Counted from the first letter of the stretch, positions 1 to 8,521 are shown. The stretch is 64,000 nucleotides of DNA from Rhodohalobacter sp. SW132 (GCF_003390325.1 NZ_QUOK01000006.1:215590-279589); one strand, 5' to 3'. Made by a program: numbers and translations. Notes: a model not told the origin generated them from the sequence alone.

Positions 1-625
1 CTTCTTCCATTGCATCCATGTAACCTCTCTTACGATCTTTACCAATTTCCACGTAATCATACCCGGCAATGTGGGCAATATCGGTATAGCCTTTTTCAAT
101 AAGTTTTTTTACTCCAAGTTTTGCACTTTCGCGATCACCCGCTTTTACGTAGCTGAATCCTGCATCTTTAATTCCACGATCAAAAAAGACCAGGTTGATA
201 CCCATCTTTTGTAATTCCTTAAACCTTTCAGGATCTTTCGTTTCCTCTGTTACAGAAATTAACAGACCATCAACACGCATCTCCATCATAGTTTCAAGTA
301 ACTTTTTCTCCTGTTCCTCATCTTCAAAAGAAACACCAAGAAATATTTCGTACCCGTTACTTTTGGCAGCTCTGTAAATTCCCTCCATCACAGAGGCAAA
401 GAAAAAATGAGCAATCTTTGGAATGATAACTCCAATAGTTTTCGATTTGGAAGATGTGAGCGATCTGGCAACAAGATTAGGACGGTAGCCCAACTTATTT
501 GCCATCTCCTTAACTTTTACTTTTGTGCCCTCCGAAATATCGGGATGATTACGTAAAGCTTTAGATACGCTGACTTTAGTAATATTCAGTTTTTCCGCAA
601 TATCAACTAATCGAACATTTTTCAT
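1..625 (-). CDS. LacI-family transcriptional regulator (C-terminus cut by window edge)
   Basis: Reading the minus strand from the ATG at 623-625 gives an open frame of 208 residues that runs off the window. The first ~50 residues are a LacI helix-turn-helix (VRLVDIAEKLNITKVSVSKA) followed by the hinge helix (GYRPNLVARSLTSSKSKTIG). The periplasmic-binding-protein-like effector domain then begins (IGVIIPKIAHFFFASVMEGI). LacI regulators of this type repress or activate sugar-catabolic genes in response to a sugar ligand. It lies just downstream, on the same strand, of a secreted enzyme (908-2665) and near a divergent GH28 pectinase, so a pectin-derived ligand is a reasonable inference. The C-terminal half is outside the window, so completeness cannot be judged. 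Confidence 0.93.
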   Translation of the reverse strand, partial: MKNVRLVDIAEKLNITKVSVSKALRNHPDISEGTKVKVKEMANKLGYRPNLVARSLTSSKSKTIGVIIPKIAHFFFASVMEGIYRAAKSNGYEIFLGVSFEDEEQEKKLLETMMEMRVDGLLISVTEETKDPERFKELQKMGINLVFFDRGIKDAGFSYVKAGDRESAKLGVKKLIEKGYTDIAHIAGYDYVEIGKDRKRGYMDAMEE

Positions 626-730
626 CAAATTTCCAGTTTAATTATTTATGTATTGATTCTGATATAGGATCAGTTTTCACCTCAGTAGTTGTTAAACGGC
701 CTCCCAATTTCAGTCGGTAAATGGAGTTTA

Positions 731-744
731 GTTTAAAATTAAAC
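731..744. promoter_or_regulatory. Palindrome GTTTAA-AA-TTAAAC upstream of the LacI gene
   Basis: A perfect 6-2-6 palindrome lies about 105 bp upstream of the lacI-type start, in the 282-bp gap to the next gene. A related palindrome with the same half-sites lies upstream of the GH28 gene (2878-2896). It could be an operator for the LacI regulator, but the spacers differ (2 versus 7 nt) and the local sequence is AT-rich, so chance similarity is a real alternative. Confidence 0.25.
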
Positions 745-907
745 AATAACTATATATTCTTGCATTCCTTTTTTTAAAAAACAGCCCTTCAAGACAGAGA
801 CAATAAATCAGGGAATTTAATTACACGGTGTATGGATAAAAAATCTACTCGCTGATCCTGATCATTTTCCGGATTTTATTATCGGGTTCTATATTGAAGT
901 ATTTAAG

Positions 908-2665
908 TTAGTCTATCGTTTGTTCATAGATCAGCCGATCCGTAGGCCTTCCATCAATTTCATCAACAAATTTTTCACCATCTGTACTTCCTGACCCTGT
1001 AAGGTAAGCGGGTATAAGGTCTGATTTGCCATATCGCGTTGCAACGAGGTGTAGTAAAGCCAAAGGTTCAAGAGCATCAAACCTTGCATACTTATGTTTA
1101 GCAGTCGGCAAAAAATATCCTTTATGAAATCTCTCTGCAACTATATTATTTCCAATTCTTTCTGCAAGCTGCAGGAATGGCTCTTCACCTGTTAACTGAT
1201 AAATATCAAGTACAGATATTAAAATATCAGGATCCGTAATGGAGGTTGCAAAATTTAAAGCTGGTGTATCAAAAGGAGTTGATCCCGGATCTCCCAGGCC
1301 TTCATCTATAAACATATGCCTTAAAACGTTCCAGATTTTGCCGTCTCCATTGGTTAATCTCACTGCCCGGGCATACGAAATCATCATGGTTCCATCGGGT
1401 TTCACGGATCGAAATTCAGTACCTTTTTCCCCGTAATATCCGGTTCTTGGATAAGTTTCACCGGTTAAATCTCTTCCATCTGCCCACATAGGAAGAAATG
1501 AGTTGTCCTCAGGACTGTAAGCATAGTGAGCCAGTGCTTTCATACCATCGACAGTCCACTCAAGAAAATCCTGGCCGATTTCTGTGCCATGGAGTTGTTC
1601 AGCAATATGGAGTAAGATTACTGCGCTTTGCCCATAAATAGTGCGTACACGGCCGCCCCACAATACATTTCCCTCCAATGCAATATCTCCATACACACTG
1701 CCAAATTGATTTTTTGCCCGGTCACCATAATTTGAATAGGTAAGCTCCTCTTCAAGCGGCCCCTCTCCTGGTGGTATATTCCGCTGTTTGGGCTGGCTGT
1801 ACTGATAAACGCCAAGTCCGGTCTCAGGGTGTCGCGCATTCACATATTGTTCGTAAAGTCTCGCAGCCCATGTTCTGGCTTTTTCATTGTCATCCAGGTG
1901 GTAGAGAGCCATACCAACCTGTATCATATCCGATCCCGCATTTATAAACGTCAGCCCCAGCCCTTCAAAAAACGGATCTGGATGATCGAATTCATGATCC
2001 CAAAGTTTACCCATCTCCAGATCGTAATTTCCGTGACGGTTCAGATCCAGCAGATTCCAGTTTAGTATGTGTGCGTTCCAAATCGCCTCTAACATTTGTC
2101 GGGTTGATTTCGGGTCAACTTCCCACATAAACTTGTATAGCGGAAAGTGATTCTTTAATTCATGAGGCCTAGAATCAAACTGATTCTGCATCGATTCCAA
2201 ATCTACAAACTGATGCCCGCCCCAGTACAACAGGCCATTCGAGCCGGTTTGATGATCAAACATATATTGCACGGCTTCGGCAGAAGCATTCTTATACTTC
2301 ATATCACAGGTTACCTCTGATAGTCCGGTTAAAACCCGCATCAGGTTTTGCTGGCTGGCAAAATTCGATATAATCCATGATTCACCTTCATAAAAATCCC
2401 ATCTGACAGGCTCTCCCGTTTCAACTGAAATTCCATCTGCAAACAATGGTGAATGAACCTCTCCATATCGATCCCTGCCATTTTCTAATACATTCTCGGC
2501 AAACTGTATCACCACCTGTAATATTTCAGAGGATAGCTCAATGGATTCACAATTGAGATCCCAGATAGATGCTGCATTTAACTCCTTTCCGACCTGACTG
2601 TTGAACAGCACAGCTATCGTAATAAAAAAAATCACCATCCGGTAACTGAGTTTTAATGCATTCAT
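908..2665 (-). CDS. Secreted protein of alpha/alpha-toroid type, putative polysaccharide-degrading enzyme
   Basis: This is a 585-residue protein with an N-terminal hydrophobic signal segment (residues ~8-30: MVIFFITIAVLFNSQVGKEL), so it is probably exported. The body is helical with regularly spaced aromatic and acidic motifs (GLLYWGGHQF, HELKNHFPLYKFMWEV, NAHILNWNLLDLNRHGNYD, GSVYGDIALEGN). This is the pattern of six-hairpin (alpha/alpha)6 glycosidases and polysaccharide lyases. I recognise the sequence type from planctomycete and Bacteroidota proteins often labelled pectate lyase, but cannot assign a CAZy family. Neighbours (LacI regulator and a divergent GH28) point to pectin or another uronate polymer. 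Function is inferred from context; catalytic residues cannot be named. Confidence 0.6.
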   Translation of the reverse strand: MNALKLSYRMVIFFITIAVLFNSQVGKELNAASIWDLNCESIELSSEILQVVIQFAENVLENGRDRYGEVHSPLFADGISVETGEPVRWDFYEGESWIISNFASQQNLMRVLTGLSEVTCDMKYKNASAEAVQYMFDHQTGSNGLLYWGGHQFVDLESMQNQFDSRPHELKNHFPLYKFMWEVDPKSTRQMLEAIWNAHILNWNLLDLNRHGNYDLEMGKLWDHEFDHPDPFFEGLGLTFINAGSDMIQVGMALYHLDDNEKARTWAARLYEQYVNARHPETGLGVYQYSQPKQRNIPPGEGPLEEELTYSNYGDRAKNQFGSVYGDIALEGNVLWGGRVRTIYGQSAVILLHIAEQLHGTEIGQDFLEWTVDGMKALAHYAYSPEDNSFLPMWADGRDLTGETYPRTGYYGEKGTEFRSVKPDGTMMISYARAVRLTNGDGKIWNVLRHMFIDEGLGDPGSTPFDTPALNFATSITDPDILISVLDIYQLTGEEPFLQLAERIGNNIVAERFHKGYFLPTAKHKYARFDALEPLALLHLVATRYGKSDLIPAYLTGSGSTDGEKFVDEIDGRPTDRLIYEQTID

Positions 2666-2877
2666 TTCGATATATAAAAATTAAACAGACTCCTCAAGTA
2701 TATTTCAAAGCATTTTTATGAGAGTTATGGAGTCTAAAACGCTACAAACTTTGCATATACAGGAAATAATATATATAATTTAACCGGTAACTTAAAGTGC
2801 CGAGGCTGTCAATCATCATCTATTCAAAAAAGAGTACCATTAGATATCAGGCTACTATTCAAAGACAATAAGCAACT

Positions 2878-2896
2878 GTTTAATTTGAATTTAAAC
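2878..2896. promoter_or_regulatory. Near-perfect 19-bp palindrome upstream of the GH28 gene
   Basis: The sequence GTTTAATTTGAATTTAAAC is symmetric about its central G with one mismatched pair. It ends 29 bp before the GH28 start codon, where a repressor would block transcription or early elongation. It shares GTTTAA/TTAAAC half-sites with 731-744. Candidate LacI-family operator; evidence is symmetry and position only. Confidence 0.3.
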
Positions 2897-2925
2897 CCAT
2901 AATACTGATAAAGAAATTAATCCCT

Positions 2926-4512
2926 ATGAAAAATTCACCTCCTCCAATCTGTAAATTTTTAATATCGATCGTCGTTCTCTTTATTTATACTTTTTCGAAT
3001 TGTTTTGCTCAACAAAGCGACGTTCCATTCGAGATTGCCCCGATGTCTCCCCCATTCGAGATGCCGGTTCTTGAAAGACCGGAATTCCCGGATCAAACAT
3101 TTGACATCAGGGATTATGGAGCTGTGAAAATGGCTGAGGATGAGAGCCACAAAAATACAGATGCATTTCACAGAGCGATTGAAGCGGCTTATGATGCTGG
3201 CGGCGGCAAAGTATTGGTGCCGGAAGGTGACTGGCTGTCCGGACCCATTCATCTGATGAGTAATATAAATTTACATGTATCGGAAGGGGCAACGATCTAT
3301 TTCAGTACAGATAAGGAGGATTATCTGCCGGTAGTGAAACAACGCCATGAGGGTGTGGAGGCTTTTAACTACTCCCCAATGATTTATGCATACCAGCTCT
3401 CTAATGTAGCAATTACAGGAAAAGGCGTTTTGGATGCACAGGGAGAACACTGGTGGGAATGGTACAGAGAACTTGGCGCACCTCCCAGAGCTATTGCATC
3501 GAAAGTTCCGCTCTCACGCCGCGATTTTGGAAAAGGTTCAGGCATGGAAGGTATGAGGCCAAACTTTGTCATTTTCTGGGAATCTGAAAACATTCTTGTT
3601 GAAGGCGTCACCCTGAATGATTCCCCCATGTGGAACGTGCACCTGGTTTATAGTAATAAAATTATAGTACGGGACATCAGAATTAATAGCCTGATGGCTC
3701 CAAACGGTGATGGTGTGGTGATTGATTCATCCAAAGATGTATTGATTGAGTACAATCATTTTGAAACCGGCGACGATGCCGTGGTATTAAAATCTGGCCT
3801 GAATGAGGATGGACTCAATATCAATATTCCCACCGAAAATGTTGTCGTTCGAAATTTTGAAGCAAGAGATGTCAGAACCGGCAGCGGCGGAGTTGTATTT
3901 GGAAGTGAAACATCAGGAGGAATAAAGAACGTTTATGTACACAACGCACTGTTTGATGGAAGTGATCGTGGTGTGCGGTTTAAAACCGAAAGAGGCCGTG
4001 GAAACGTTGTGGAAAACATCTACATTCACGACATCGAAATGAGGAATATTACCTATGAAGCAATCAACTTCAACACTTTTTATACCGGACCACAGGTAAC
4101 CGGGCCTTCCCCCCAATTCCGTAATATTTACATCTCGGATATACATATTGATGGAGTGCCAAATGCCATTGTTATGACCGGTTTGCCTGAAAAATGGCTT
4201 GAAAATATCAACCTGAAAAATATCGTTGTTGCCAGTTCAGAGGAAGGAGTTCGTTTAACAAGAGTGAAAGATGTTACTTTCGAAAATATTGAGATCCATT
4301 CAACTAAAAGGGCAATGATTGTAGAGGATGCTTTTGAGTTAACGATGAAGAATGTAACACTGGAGGATTCTTTCGACGGCACACCATTGCTTTTCAGGGG
4401 CCTCCACACAGGAGCTGTCTTTTTATCTGATTTCCCGCTTGATCAGATAGAATTTGAGGATGGTCTTTCCTCAGACATTCTATTGGAAGAACCCCAGGTT
4501 CAAGAATGGTAA
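2926..4512 (+). CDS. GH28-family exo-polygalacturonase-like glycoside hydrolase, secreted
   Basis: 528 residues with a signal peptide (residues ~8-28, ending SNCFAQ) and a right-handed parallel beta-helix. GH28 landmarks are in order: NGDG near residue 260 (family NTD), GDD near 283, GSE near 326 where endo-enzymes have GHG, and RFKT near 351 (family RIK). The substitution of GHG by a GSE-type motif is typical of the exo-acting or rhamnogalacturonan-directed bacterial GH28 group. The N-terminal part contains the pectate-lyase-3 style opening (FDIRDYGAV, DAFHRAIEAAYDAGGGKVLVP). It would hydrolyse alpha-1,4-galacturonosyl or related bonds outside the cytoplasm. It is divergent from the putative polysaccharide-degrading enzyme at 908-2665 and shares its 260-bp control region. 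Precise substrate is unknown. Confidence 0.9.
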   Translation: MKNSPPPICKFLISIVVLFIYTFSNCFAQQSDVPFEIAPMSPPFEMPVLERPEFPDQTFDIRDYGAVKMAEDESHKNTDAFHRAIEAAYDAGGGKVLVPEGDWLSGPIHLMSNINLHVSEGATIYFSTDKEDYLPVVKQRHEGVEAFNYSPMIYAYQLSNVAITGKGVLDAQGEHWWEWYRELGAPPRAIASKVPLSRRDFGKGSGMEGMRPNFVIFWESENILVEGVTLNDSPMWNVHLVYSNKIIVRDIRINSLMAPNGDGVVIDSSKDVLIEYNHFETGDDAVVLKSGLNEDGLNINIPTENVVVRNFEARDVRTGSGGVVFGSETSGGIKNVYVHNALFDGSDRGVRFKTERGRGNVVENIYIHDIEMRNITYEAINFNTFYTGPQVTGPSPQFRNIYISDIHIDGVPNAIVMTGLPEKWLENINLKNIVVASSEEGVRLTRVKDVTFENIEIHSTKRAMIVEDAFELTMKNVTLEDSFDGTPLLFRGLHTGAVFLSDFPLDQIEFEDGLSSDILLEEPQVQEW

Positions 4513-4706
4513 TCCCTAAAATTTCTATCCGTTGAGATGTTTGGGGGAATTTCGCTCCAACTGAAAATCTCGATGTGTTGATCCAGCACACTCATTATTG
4601 ACCGGGCGGCACCGGAAGCTTATGGCGTTCGCGGTGTTGCAGGTCTGGTGAGCTGCCCTTAACAAGACATCGTATTTCTGCACTGTCACCGTATTGCAAA
4701 ATGAAC

Positions 4707-4732
4707 TACCTCGGGGCAGAGCCCGCGAGGTA
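4707..4732. repeat. REP-like hairpin, TACCTCG ... CGAGGTA
   Basis: Arms TACCTCG (4707-4713) and CGAGGTA (4726-4732) enclose an inner GGGC-AGA-GCCC stem, giving an almost continuous GC-rich hairpin with one bulged G. This type of palindrome recurs between genes in many Bacteroidota-group genomes. Copy number cannot be counted from one window. Confidence 0.55.
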
Positions 4733-4783
4733 TCAAATAAGAACCCTTAACTTTTTGGTCAATACAAAGCTTATTTTGGAGTG

Positions 4784-4915
4784 TCCCCCTTCGAAGGGGG
4801 CAATGGGGGATGACTTGTAGAGTTTTGAGCCCATAAAAATTGTTAATTTGCTTGAATCAACGCCTACTCGATCATCCCCCAGCTCACTCCGTTCGCTTCC
4901 CCCTTCAAAGGGGGA
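4784..4915. repeat. Inverted pair of CCCCCTTC-AAGGGGG elements
   Basis: The left arm (4784-4813) contains the perfect palindrome CCCCCTTCGAAGGGGG, then CAATGGGGGATGA. The right arm (4872-4915) is its inverted copy: TCATCCCCCA, an extra ~14 nt, then CCCCCTTCAAAGGGGGA. Each arm is itself a hairpin and the two can pair with each other. It is an intergenic repeat, possibly a miniature mobile element, and could also act as a bidirectional terminator. Confidence 0.55.
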
Positions 4916-4929
4916 CTTTTATCTTTTTA

Positions 4930-4944
4930 CGACCCAGAGGGTCG
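4930..4944. repeat. Short perfect hairpin CGACCC-AGA-GGGTCG
   Basis: Six-bp perfect stem with an AGA loop in the same repeat cluster, followed by GGGGAATTAAACC. No T-run follows, so a repeat remnant is more likely than a terminator. Confidence 0.4.
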
Positions 4945-4981
4945 GGGAATTAAACCACTTATGATGAAACGCCAGGAAGTG

Positions 4982-5002
4982 GCTTCTCTCATTCAGAGAG
5001 GC
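4982..5002. repeat. Hairpin just downstream of the methyltransferase gene
   Basis: GCTTCTCT and AGAGAGGC form an 8-bp stem (one G-U pair) around CATTC, about 40 bp beyond the stop codon of the minus-strand methyltransferase. It may help end that transcript, but no T-tract is seen on either strand. Confidence 0.3.
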
Positions 5003-5039
5003 TATCAGCCCTTAGAAATGCCATGGCTAAGATTCAGTT

Positions 5040-5864
5040 TTAAGCCTTTTTAGCCAACGCATAAATTCCATTCCCCTTCTCATTACGGGTATAGAGATCT
5101 GCGAAATTCATCAACAAGCAGAACGGAAGCGTAATCGGATAGTAAAGCAGCAGAGGGAAAGCAGCAACGAGGCCCAGTTTATTGAATCCCATCATCGGCC
5201 ACTTTACAGAAAGAATCCACGCTTTGTGGCCCCAGAATCCATAGGTGTAATGCACCTTTTCTACTTTAAAGCCTGCTGCTTTCAACTTTTCAGAAATATC
5301 TTCTTTCGAGTATCCGGGACGAGCGTGTTCGCCTACAAACGTATCATCCTCATCGCCATCTTCTTCGGAGTAGTGTGATGGAGAGTGCATCAAAAAATAT
5401 CCCCCCGGCTTTAAAGTACCGGCAATGTTTTCCATCACTTTCACATCTTCTTCGATATGCTCCAGCACATCGATACAGATCGCCATATCAAAGAGTTTAT
5501 CTGATTTGAACTCCAGCAGGTCGGCCGGATAAAAACGGATTCTTCCCTTTTCGATCTCCTTTTTGAAATAGTGGCGGCTATCTTCCAGGTAATCCTTTTT
5601 AACATCCACCGAATCAACCTTCACATTTTGGAAGCTCTTCAGAATAAACCGGTCGTACTGCCCAAATCCTGATCCTGCATCCAGGAGGTCCCATTCTCCC
5701 TGTTTATCAAGTTCGCTGCCTGTTTTTCTGATCAGCCGACGCAGATGCCAGCTTCGAAGGAAAAACAGATCGAGCAGAAAATAGAAGATGCGCCGTAAAA
5801 ACCGGGAGTTTTTAATGATCGAAGAGAATTTATCTTTCACCGGATCATATTCGATTGTACTCAT
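5040..5864 (-). CDS. Class I SAM-dependent methyltransferase with C-terminal hydrophobic segment
   Basis: 274 residues. Motif I of Rossmann-type methyltransferases is clear (LLDAGSGFGQY, ~residues 60-70). It is followed by an acidic motif II region (VKDVDSVDVKK-like) and the post-motif segment MAICIDVLEHIEEDVKV, typical of the Methyltransf_11/23 group. The last ~50 residues are hydrophobic (LGLVAAFPLLLYYPITLPFC) and suggest membrane association. The start codon overlaps the end of the upstream GT2 gene by 4 bp (ATGA), so the two are translated together. A role in modifying a membrane-linked glycan or lipid made with the GT2 is inferred; the substrate is unknown. Confidence 0.8.
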   Translation of the reverse strand: MSTIEYDPVKDKFSSIIKNSRFLRRIFYFLLDLFFLRSWHLRRLIRKTGSELDKQGEWDLLDAGSGFGQYDRFILKSFQNVKVDSVDVKKDYLEDSRHYFKKEIEKGRIRFYPADLLEFKSDKLFDMAICIDVLEHIEEDVKVMENIAGTLKPGGYFLMHSPSHYSEEDGDEDDTFVGEHARPGYSKEDISEKLKAAGFKVEKVHYTYGFWGHKAWILSVKWPMMGFNKLGLVAAFPLLLYYPITLPFCLLMNFADLYTRNEKGNGIYALAKKA

Positions 5865-6841
5865 ACACCGGTTTTCTTCTCAATTCCGGGCATATATTTA
5901 TGAACCCTGTTTTTGTTCACCATCTCCCCGAGGAATCCAATTGAAAAGAACTGCACGCCGATTACAACAAGAAGGATTCCTAAAAAGATTAACGGGCGAT
6001 CACCTATTGGCTGACCCCAAAATATTTTGAGCGCGGCAATATATGTATTTATCACCATTCCTACTACGGTTAGCAGAACCCCGATAGTACCAAAAAAGTG
6101 CATCGGGCGCTGCATATAGCGATTCACAAAAAGAAGGGTCAACAGGTCAAGAAATCCATTCATAAACCGTGAAAGTCCAAATTTGGTCTTTCCGTATTTG
6201 CGCGGATGGTGTTTTACCTCCTGCTCTTCAATTTTATCGAAACCCTGCCATTTAGCGAGCAGAGGTACGTAGCGGTGTAGTTCGCCGTAGAGATGGATAT
6301 GCTCGGTAACCTCCCGGCGATACGCTTTCAGCCCGCAATTGAAATCGTTTAGTTTGATGCCGGTGGTCCAGCTTGTTACCGTATTAAAAAACCGGGATGG
6401 AACGGTTTTACTGATCGGATCGTGCCGCTTCTTTTTCCAGCCACTGACAAGATCAGCACCGTTTTCCAATTTCTCGATCATGGCTGGAATTTCAAAGGGA
6501 TCATCCTGAAGATCGGCATCCATCGTGATGATATAATCCCCAAGGGCCGAATGAAAACCAGCCTGCAGGGCAGAACTTTTGCCGTAATTTCTGCGCAACT
6601 TCACACCTTCCACTTCCGGGATTTCGGAAGACAGCGACTCGATTATCTGCCAGGAACGGTCGTCCGATCCGTCATCAATCAGTAATACTTCAAATTTGAA
6701 GCCGGTCAGCGCCTTCTTAATTCTCTCCACAAGCTCAGTTAGTGATTCCTCTTCATTGAACAGTGGAATCACTACGCTAACTTGCGGTTTATGTGCAGAA
6801 TGTATCACTTTATCTTTATCTTCTTCAGCCAAGGCTTGCAT
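5861..6841 (-). CDS. GT2 glycosyltransferase, dolichyl/undecaprenyl-phosphate sugar synthase type (GtrB/DPM1-like), with two membrane helices
   Basis: 326 residues. The N-terminal GT-A domain begins VSVVIPLFNEEESLTELVER, followed by DDGSDDRSW (nucleotide binding) and MDADLQDDP (metal-binding DxD region). Two C-terminal transmembrane helices (~residues 240-265 and 277-303) give the DPM1/GtrB/ArnC layout, in which a sugar is moved from a nucleotide donor to polyprenyl phosphate at the inner membrane face. It is first in a two-gene unit with the methyltransferase, and divergent from the MerR-like gene 64 bp away. Donor sugar cannot be read from the sequence. Confidence 0.88.
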   Translation of the reverse strand: MQALAEEDKDKVIHSAHKPQVSVVIPLFNEEESLTELVERIKKALTGFKFEVLLIDDGSDDRSWQIIESLSSEIPEVEGVKLRRNYGKSSALQAGFHSALGDYIITMDADLQDDPFEIPAMIEKLENGADLVSGWKKKRHDPISKTVPSRFFNTVTSWTTGIKLNDFNCGLKAYRREVTEHIHLYGELHRYVPLLAKWQGFDKIEEQEVKHHPRKYGKTKFGLSRFMNGFLDLLTLLFVNRYMQRPMHFFGTIGVLLTVVGMVINTYIAALKIFWGQPIGDRPLIFLGILLVVIGVQFFSIGFLGEMVNKNRVHKYMPGIEKKTGV

Positions 6842-6905
6842 ATGCTTTAAAAACTTATCATTCTACCGAAATAAAATAAGACGCAAAATAACAGATTTCA
6901 GTGCT

Positions 6906-7238
6906 ATGAAGAAACTCTATTACTCAATTGGCGAAGTTAGTGAAATAACTTCGATAGAACCGCACGTATTGCGTTACTGGGAAACGATTTTTAACGACCT
7001 GACCCCCCGTAAGAATAAAGCCGGGAACCGTACTTATCGGGAAGAGGATATCTCTTTTGTTCTGCGCCTTAAAGATCTGATTCAAACTAAAAAATACAGT
7101 ACTGCCGGTGCTAAAAAAATCATTGAAGAGGGAGCACCGGAAGATCAAAATCAGGATCAGCAGGCACTGCCCATTGACATGCAGAAAGACTTACGCGAGG
7201 TGAACCTGTTTCTAAACAAACTTTTGGAAAAGCTTTAG
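6906..7238 (+). CDS. MerR-family HTH regulator, short form
   Basis: Starting at the ATG at 6906 gives 110 residues; a longer in-frame extension upstream would overlap the divergent GT2 gene and carries no domain. The protein opens with a MerR winged helix (YYSIGEVSEITSIEPHVLRY, then WE and FNDLTPRKNKAGNRTYREED), followed by the helix IKDLIQTKKYSTAGAKK-like and a short C-terminal coil. There is no effector domain after the dimerisation helix. Small MerR proteins of this kind are widespread in the Bacteroidota group and their targets are generally unknown. Confidence 0.85.
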   Translation: MKKLYYSIGEVSEITSIEPHVLRYWETIFNDLTPRKNKAGNRTYREEDISFVLRLKDLIQTKKYSTAGAKKIIEEGAPEDQNQDQQALPIDMQKDLREVNLFLNKLLEKL

Positions 7239-7292
7239 GGTCTTTTTTAGGGTCAAAATTTTTATATCGAATCATCGATGAAATGTCGGGTA

Positions 7293-7307
7293 AAACCTGC
7301 CAGGTTT
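7293..7307. repeat. Palindrome AAACCTG-C-CAGGTTT
   Basis: Perfect 7-1-7 palindrome between the convergent merR and ctaA genes. A near-identical copy lies at 7345-7359. This is a common intergenic palindrome type in Bacteroidota-group genomes; it may work as a weak terminator for either gene. Confidence 0.5.
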
Positions 7308-7344
7308 ATTCGGTTTTAACTTCATAACAACGCTTTTATTCCTC

Positions 7345-7359
7345 AAACCTATCAGGTTT
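7345..7359. repeat. Second copy, AAACCT-ATC-AGGTTT
   Basis: Six-bp arms identical to those at 7293-7307, with a 3-nt centre differing at one base. It starts 52 bp after the first copy starts and ends 10 bp from the ctaA stop codon. Confidence 0.5.
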
Positions 7360-7369
7360 AGGTTGACTT

Positions 7370-8341
7370 TCACACGGTAACCTGATCGGCTTTCTTTTCT
7401 GAGATTTTCGGTATTTGCTCTTTTTTGTGTGAAAATCCCACCATCAGCATATACAGAAATTCTGCACAGATCAGTACCGCCACGCTCACAAGGTGAAGAA
7501 GCTGCAGTACTCCGGGGATATCAAGCCTCTCCATTCCAAACCCGATGAACATCTGCAGAATAATCAACCCGAAAATCACATATCCTGTAGTTATTAATTT
7601 CCGGGGAGCTTTCAGCACTTTGTTTTGATAGACCAGCAGACCGCCCAGAATAATAATCAGCCATGAGAAACTTCTGTGGATCGAGTAAAGCCATGTGGAT
7701 GTATCGAGCCAGCTCTCCCGGGGCAAATCCAGTACATTTTTGGCAACATCCACCTGTTCGCGAACCTGGGTGCCGAGCACAAGTTGTATCAACGTGAGAA
7801 AAAGTACGGCTCCTGAAATCCAGAGAAGGCGCTTCTGGGTTGAGGGACTCAAAGTCATCGAGAGCCGGTCATTCATCGCCCGAAATGTTGCAAACAAAAG
7901 CGTGTTTACAATCACCATCGCGAGTACCATATGGATGGTAATCATTCCTGCGCTGAGTCCGGATCGCACCACCTGTCCGCCCAGCCAGCCCTGCACAAGA
8001 ACCAGGAAAAATGCCAGCCCTGAAATCCAGGTGATGAGCGGATCCGTTTTTCTGTACCGAAATGAGAAAACAAATGTGAGGGTGATTAAAAACCCAATCA
8101 ACACGCCAACCAATCGGTTAACATATTCCAGCCAGGTATGAACCGGGTTGAAGAGTGATGCATCATAGCCGGCCGGAAGGTCCGCAGCGCTTGTGGGCGG
8201 AATCCACATCCCGAAACATTGCGGCCAGTCGGGGCAGCCAAGCCCGGCACCTGCAGCACGGACCAGTCCTCCAACCAGAATAAGAACTAAAGTTGCAATT
8301 ACAGTGGTGAGAGCCGTTTTTTGGTAGAGATTCAGTTTCAT
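7370..8341 (-). CDS. ctaA: Heme A synthase (COX15/CtaA)
   Basis: 323 residues with about eight hydrophobic helices. The first carries the family opening VGGLVRAAGAGLGCPDWPQC, and later segments hold the conserved histidines (VHTWLEYVNRLVG, IHMVLAMV, YSIHRSFSWL, LQLLHLVSV). It oxidises the C8 methyl of heme O to give heme A for aa3-type cytochrome oxidase, in the cytoplasmic membrane. The type with paired helices and four heme-ligating His matches. The heme O synthase gene is divergent across a 180-bp gap, so both steps of heme A formation are encoded here. The C-terminal tail (HKKEQIPKISEKKADQ) is cytoplasmic and not conserved. Confidence 0.94.
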   Translation of the reverse strand: MKLNLYQKTALTTVIATLVLILVGGLVRAAGAGLGCPDWPQCFGMWIPPTSAADLPAGYDASLFNPVHTWLEYVNRLVGVLIGFLITLTFVFSFRYRKTDPLITWISGLAFFLVLVQGWLGGQVVRSGLSAGMITIHMVLAMVIVNTLLFATFRAMNDRLSMTLSPSTQKRLLWISGAVLFLTLIQLVLGTQVREQVDVAKNVLDLPRESWLDTSTWLYSIHRSFSWLIIILGGLLVYQNKVLKAPRKLITTGYVIFGLIILQMFIGFGMERLDIPGVLQLLHLVSVAVLICAEFLYMLMVGFSHKKEQIPKISEKKADQVTV

Positions 8342-8521
8342 TCAGTATTCACAAAAAAGTTAGATTTTCATATCTGATATCTGGTACGGCATTAATGTAA
8401 TCAAACAACAGCTGCGTAGATATTCCGCTTGAATATAGCCTGATTTTTTGAAGGGGATATTAAGGTAACATCTCAATTCGAAAAAGGGTAAATTAAAGGC
8501 TGTCATATTTTAATCATCTGC

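Larger units (their letters stand above)
4513..5039. other. Gene-free 527-bp stretch made of palindromic intergenic repeats
   Basis: No convincing ORF on either strand. It holds four stem-loop sequences of repeat character (4707-4732, 4784-4915, 4930-4944, 4982-5002), detailed separately. It separates the convergent ends of the GH28 gene and the methyltransferase gene, a usual place for REP-like repeats and terminators. Confidence 0.7.

Noticed and set aside
4784..4915. Insertion sequence formed by the inverted repeats
   Set aside because: Only ~58 bp lie between the arms and no transposase frame is present; at most a miniature element.
6696..6905. N-terminal extension of the MerR-like protein
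   Set aside because: It would overlap the GT2 gene on the other strand and has no domain; the ATG at 6906 begins exactly at the winged helix.
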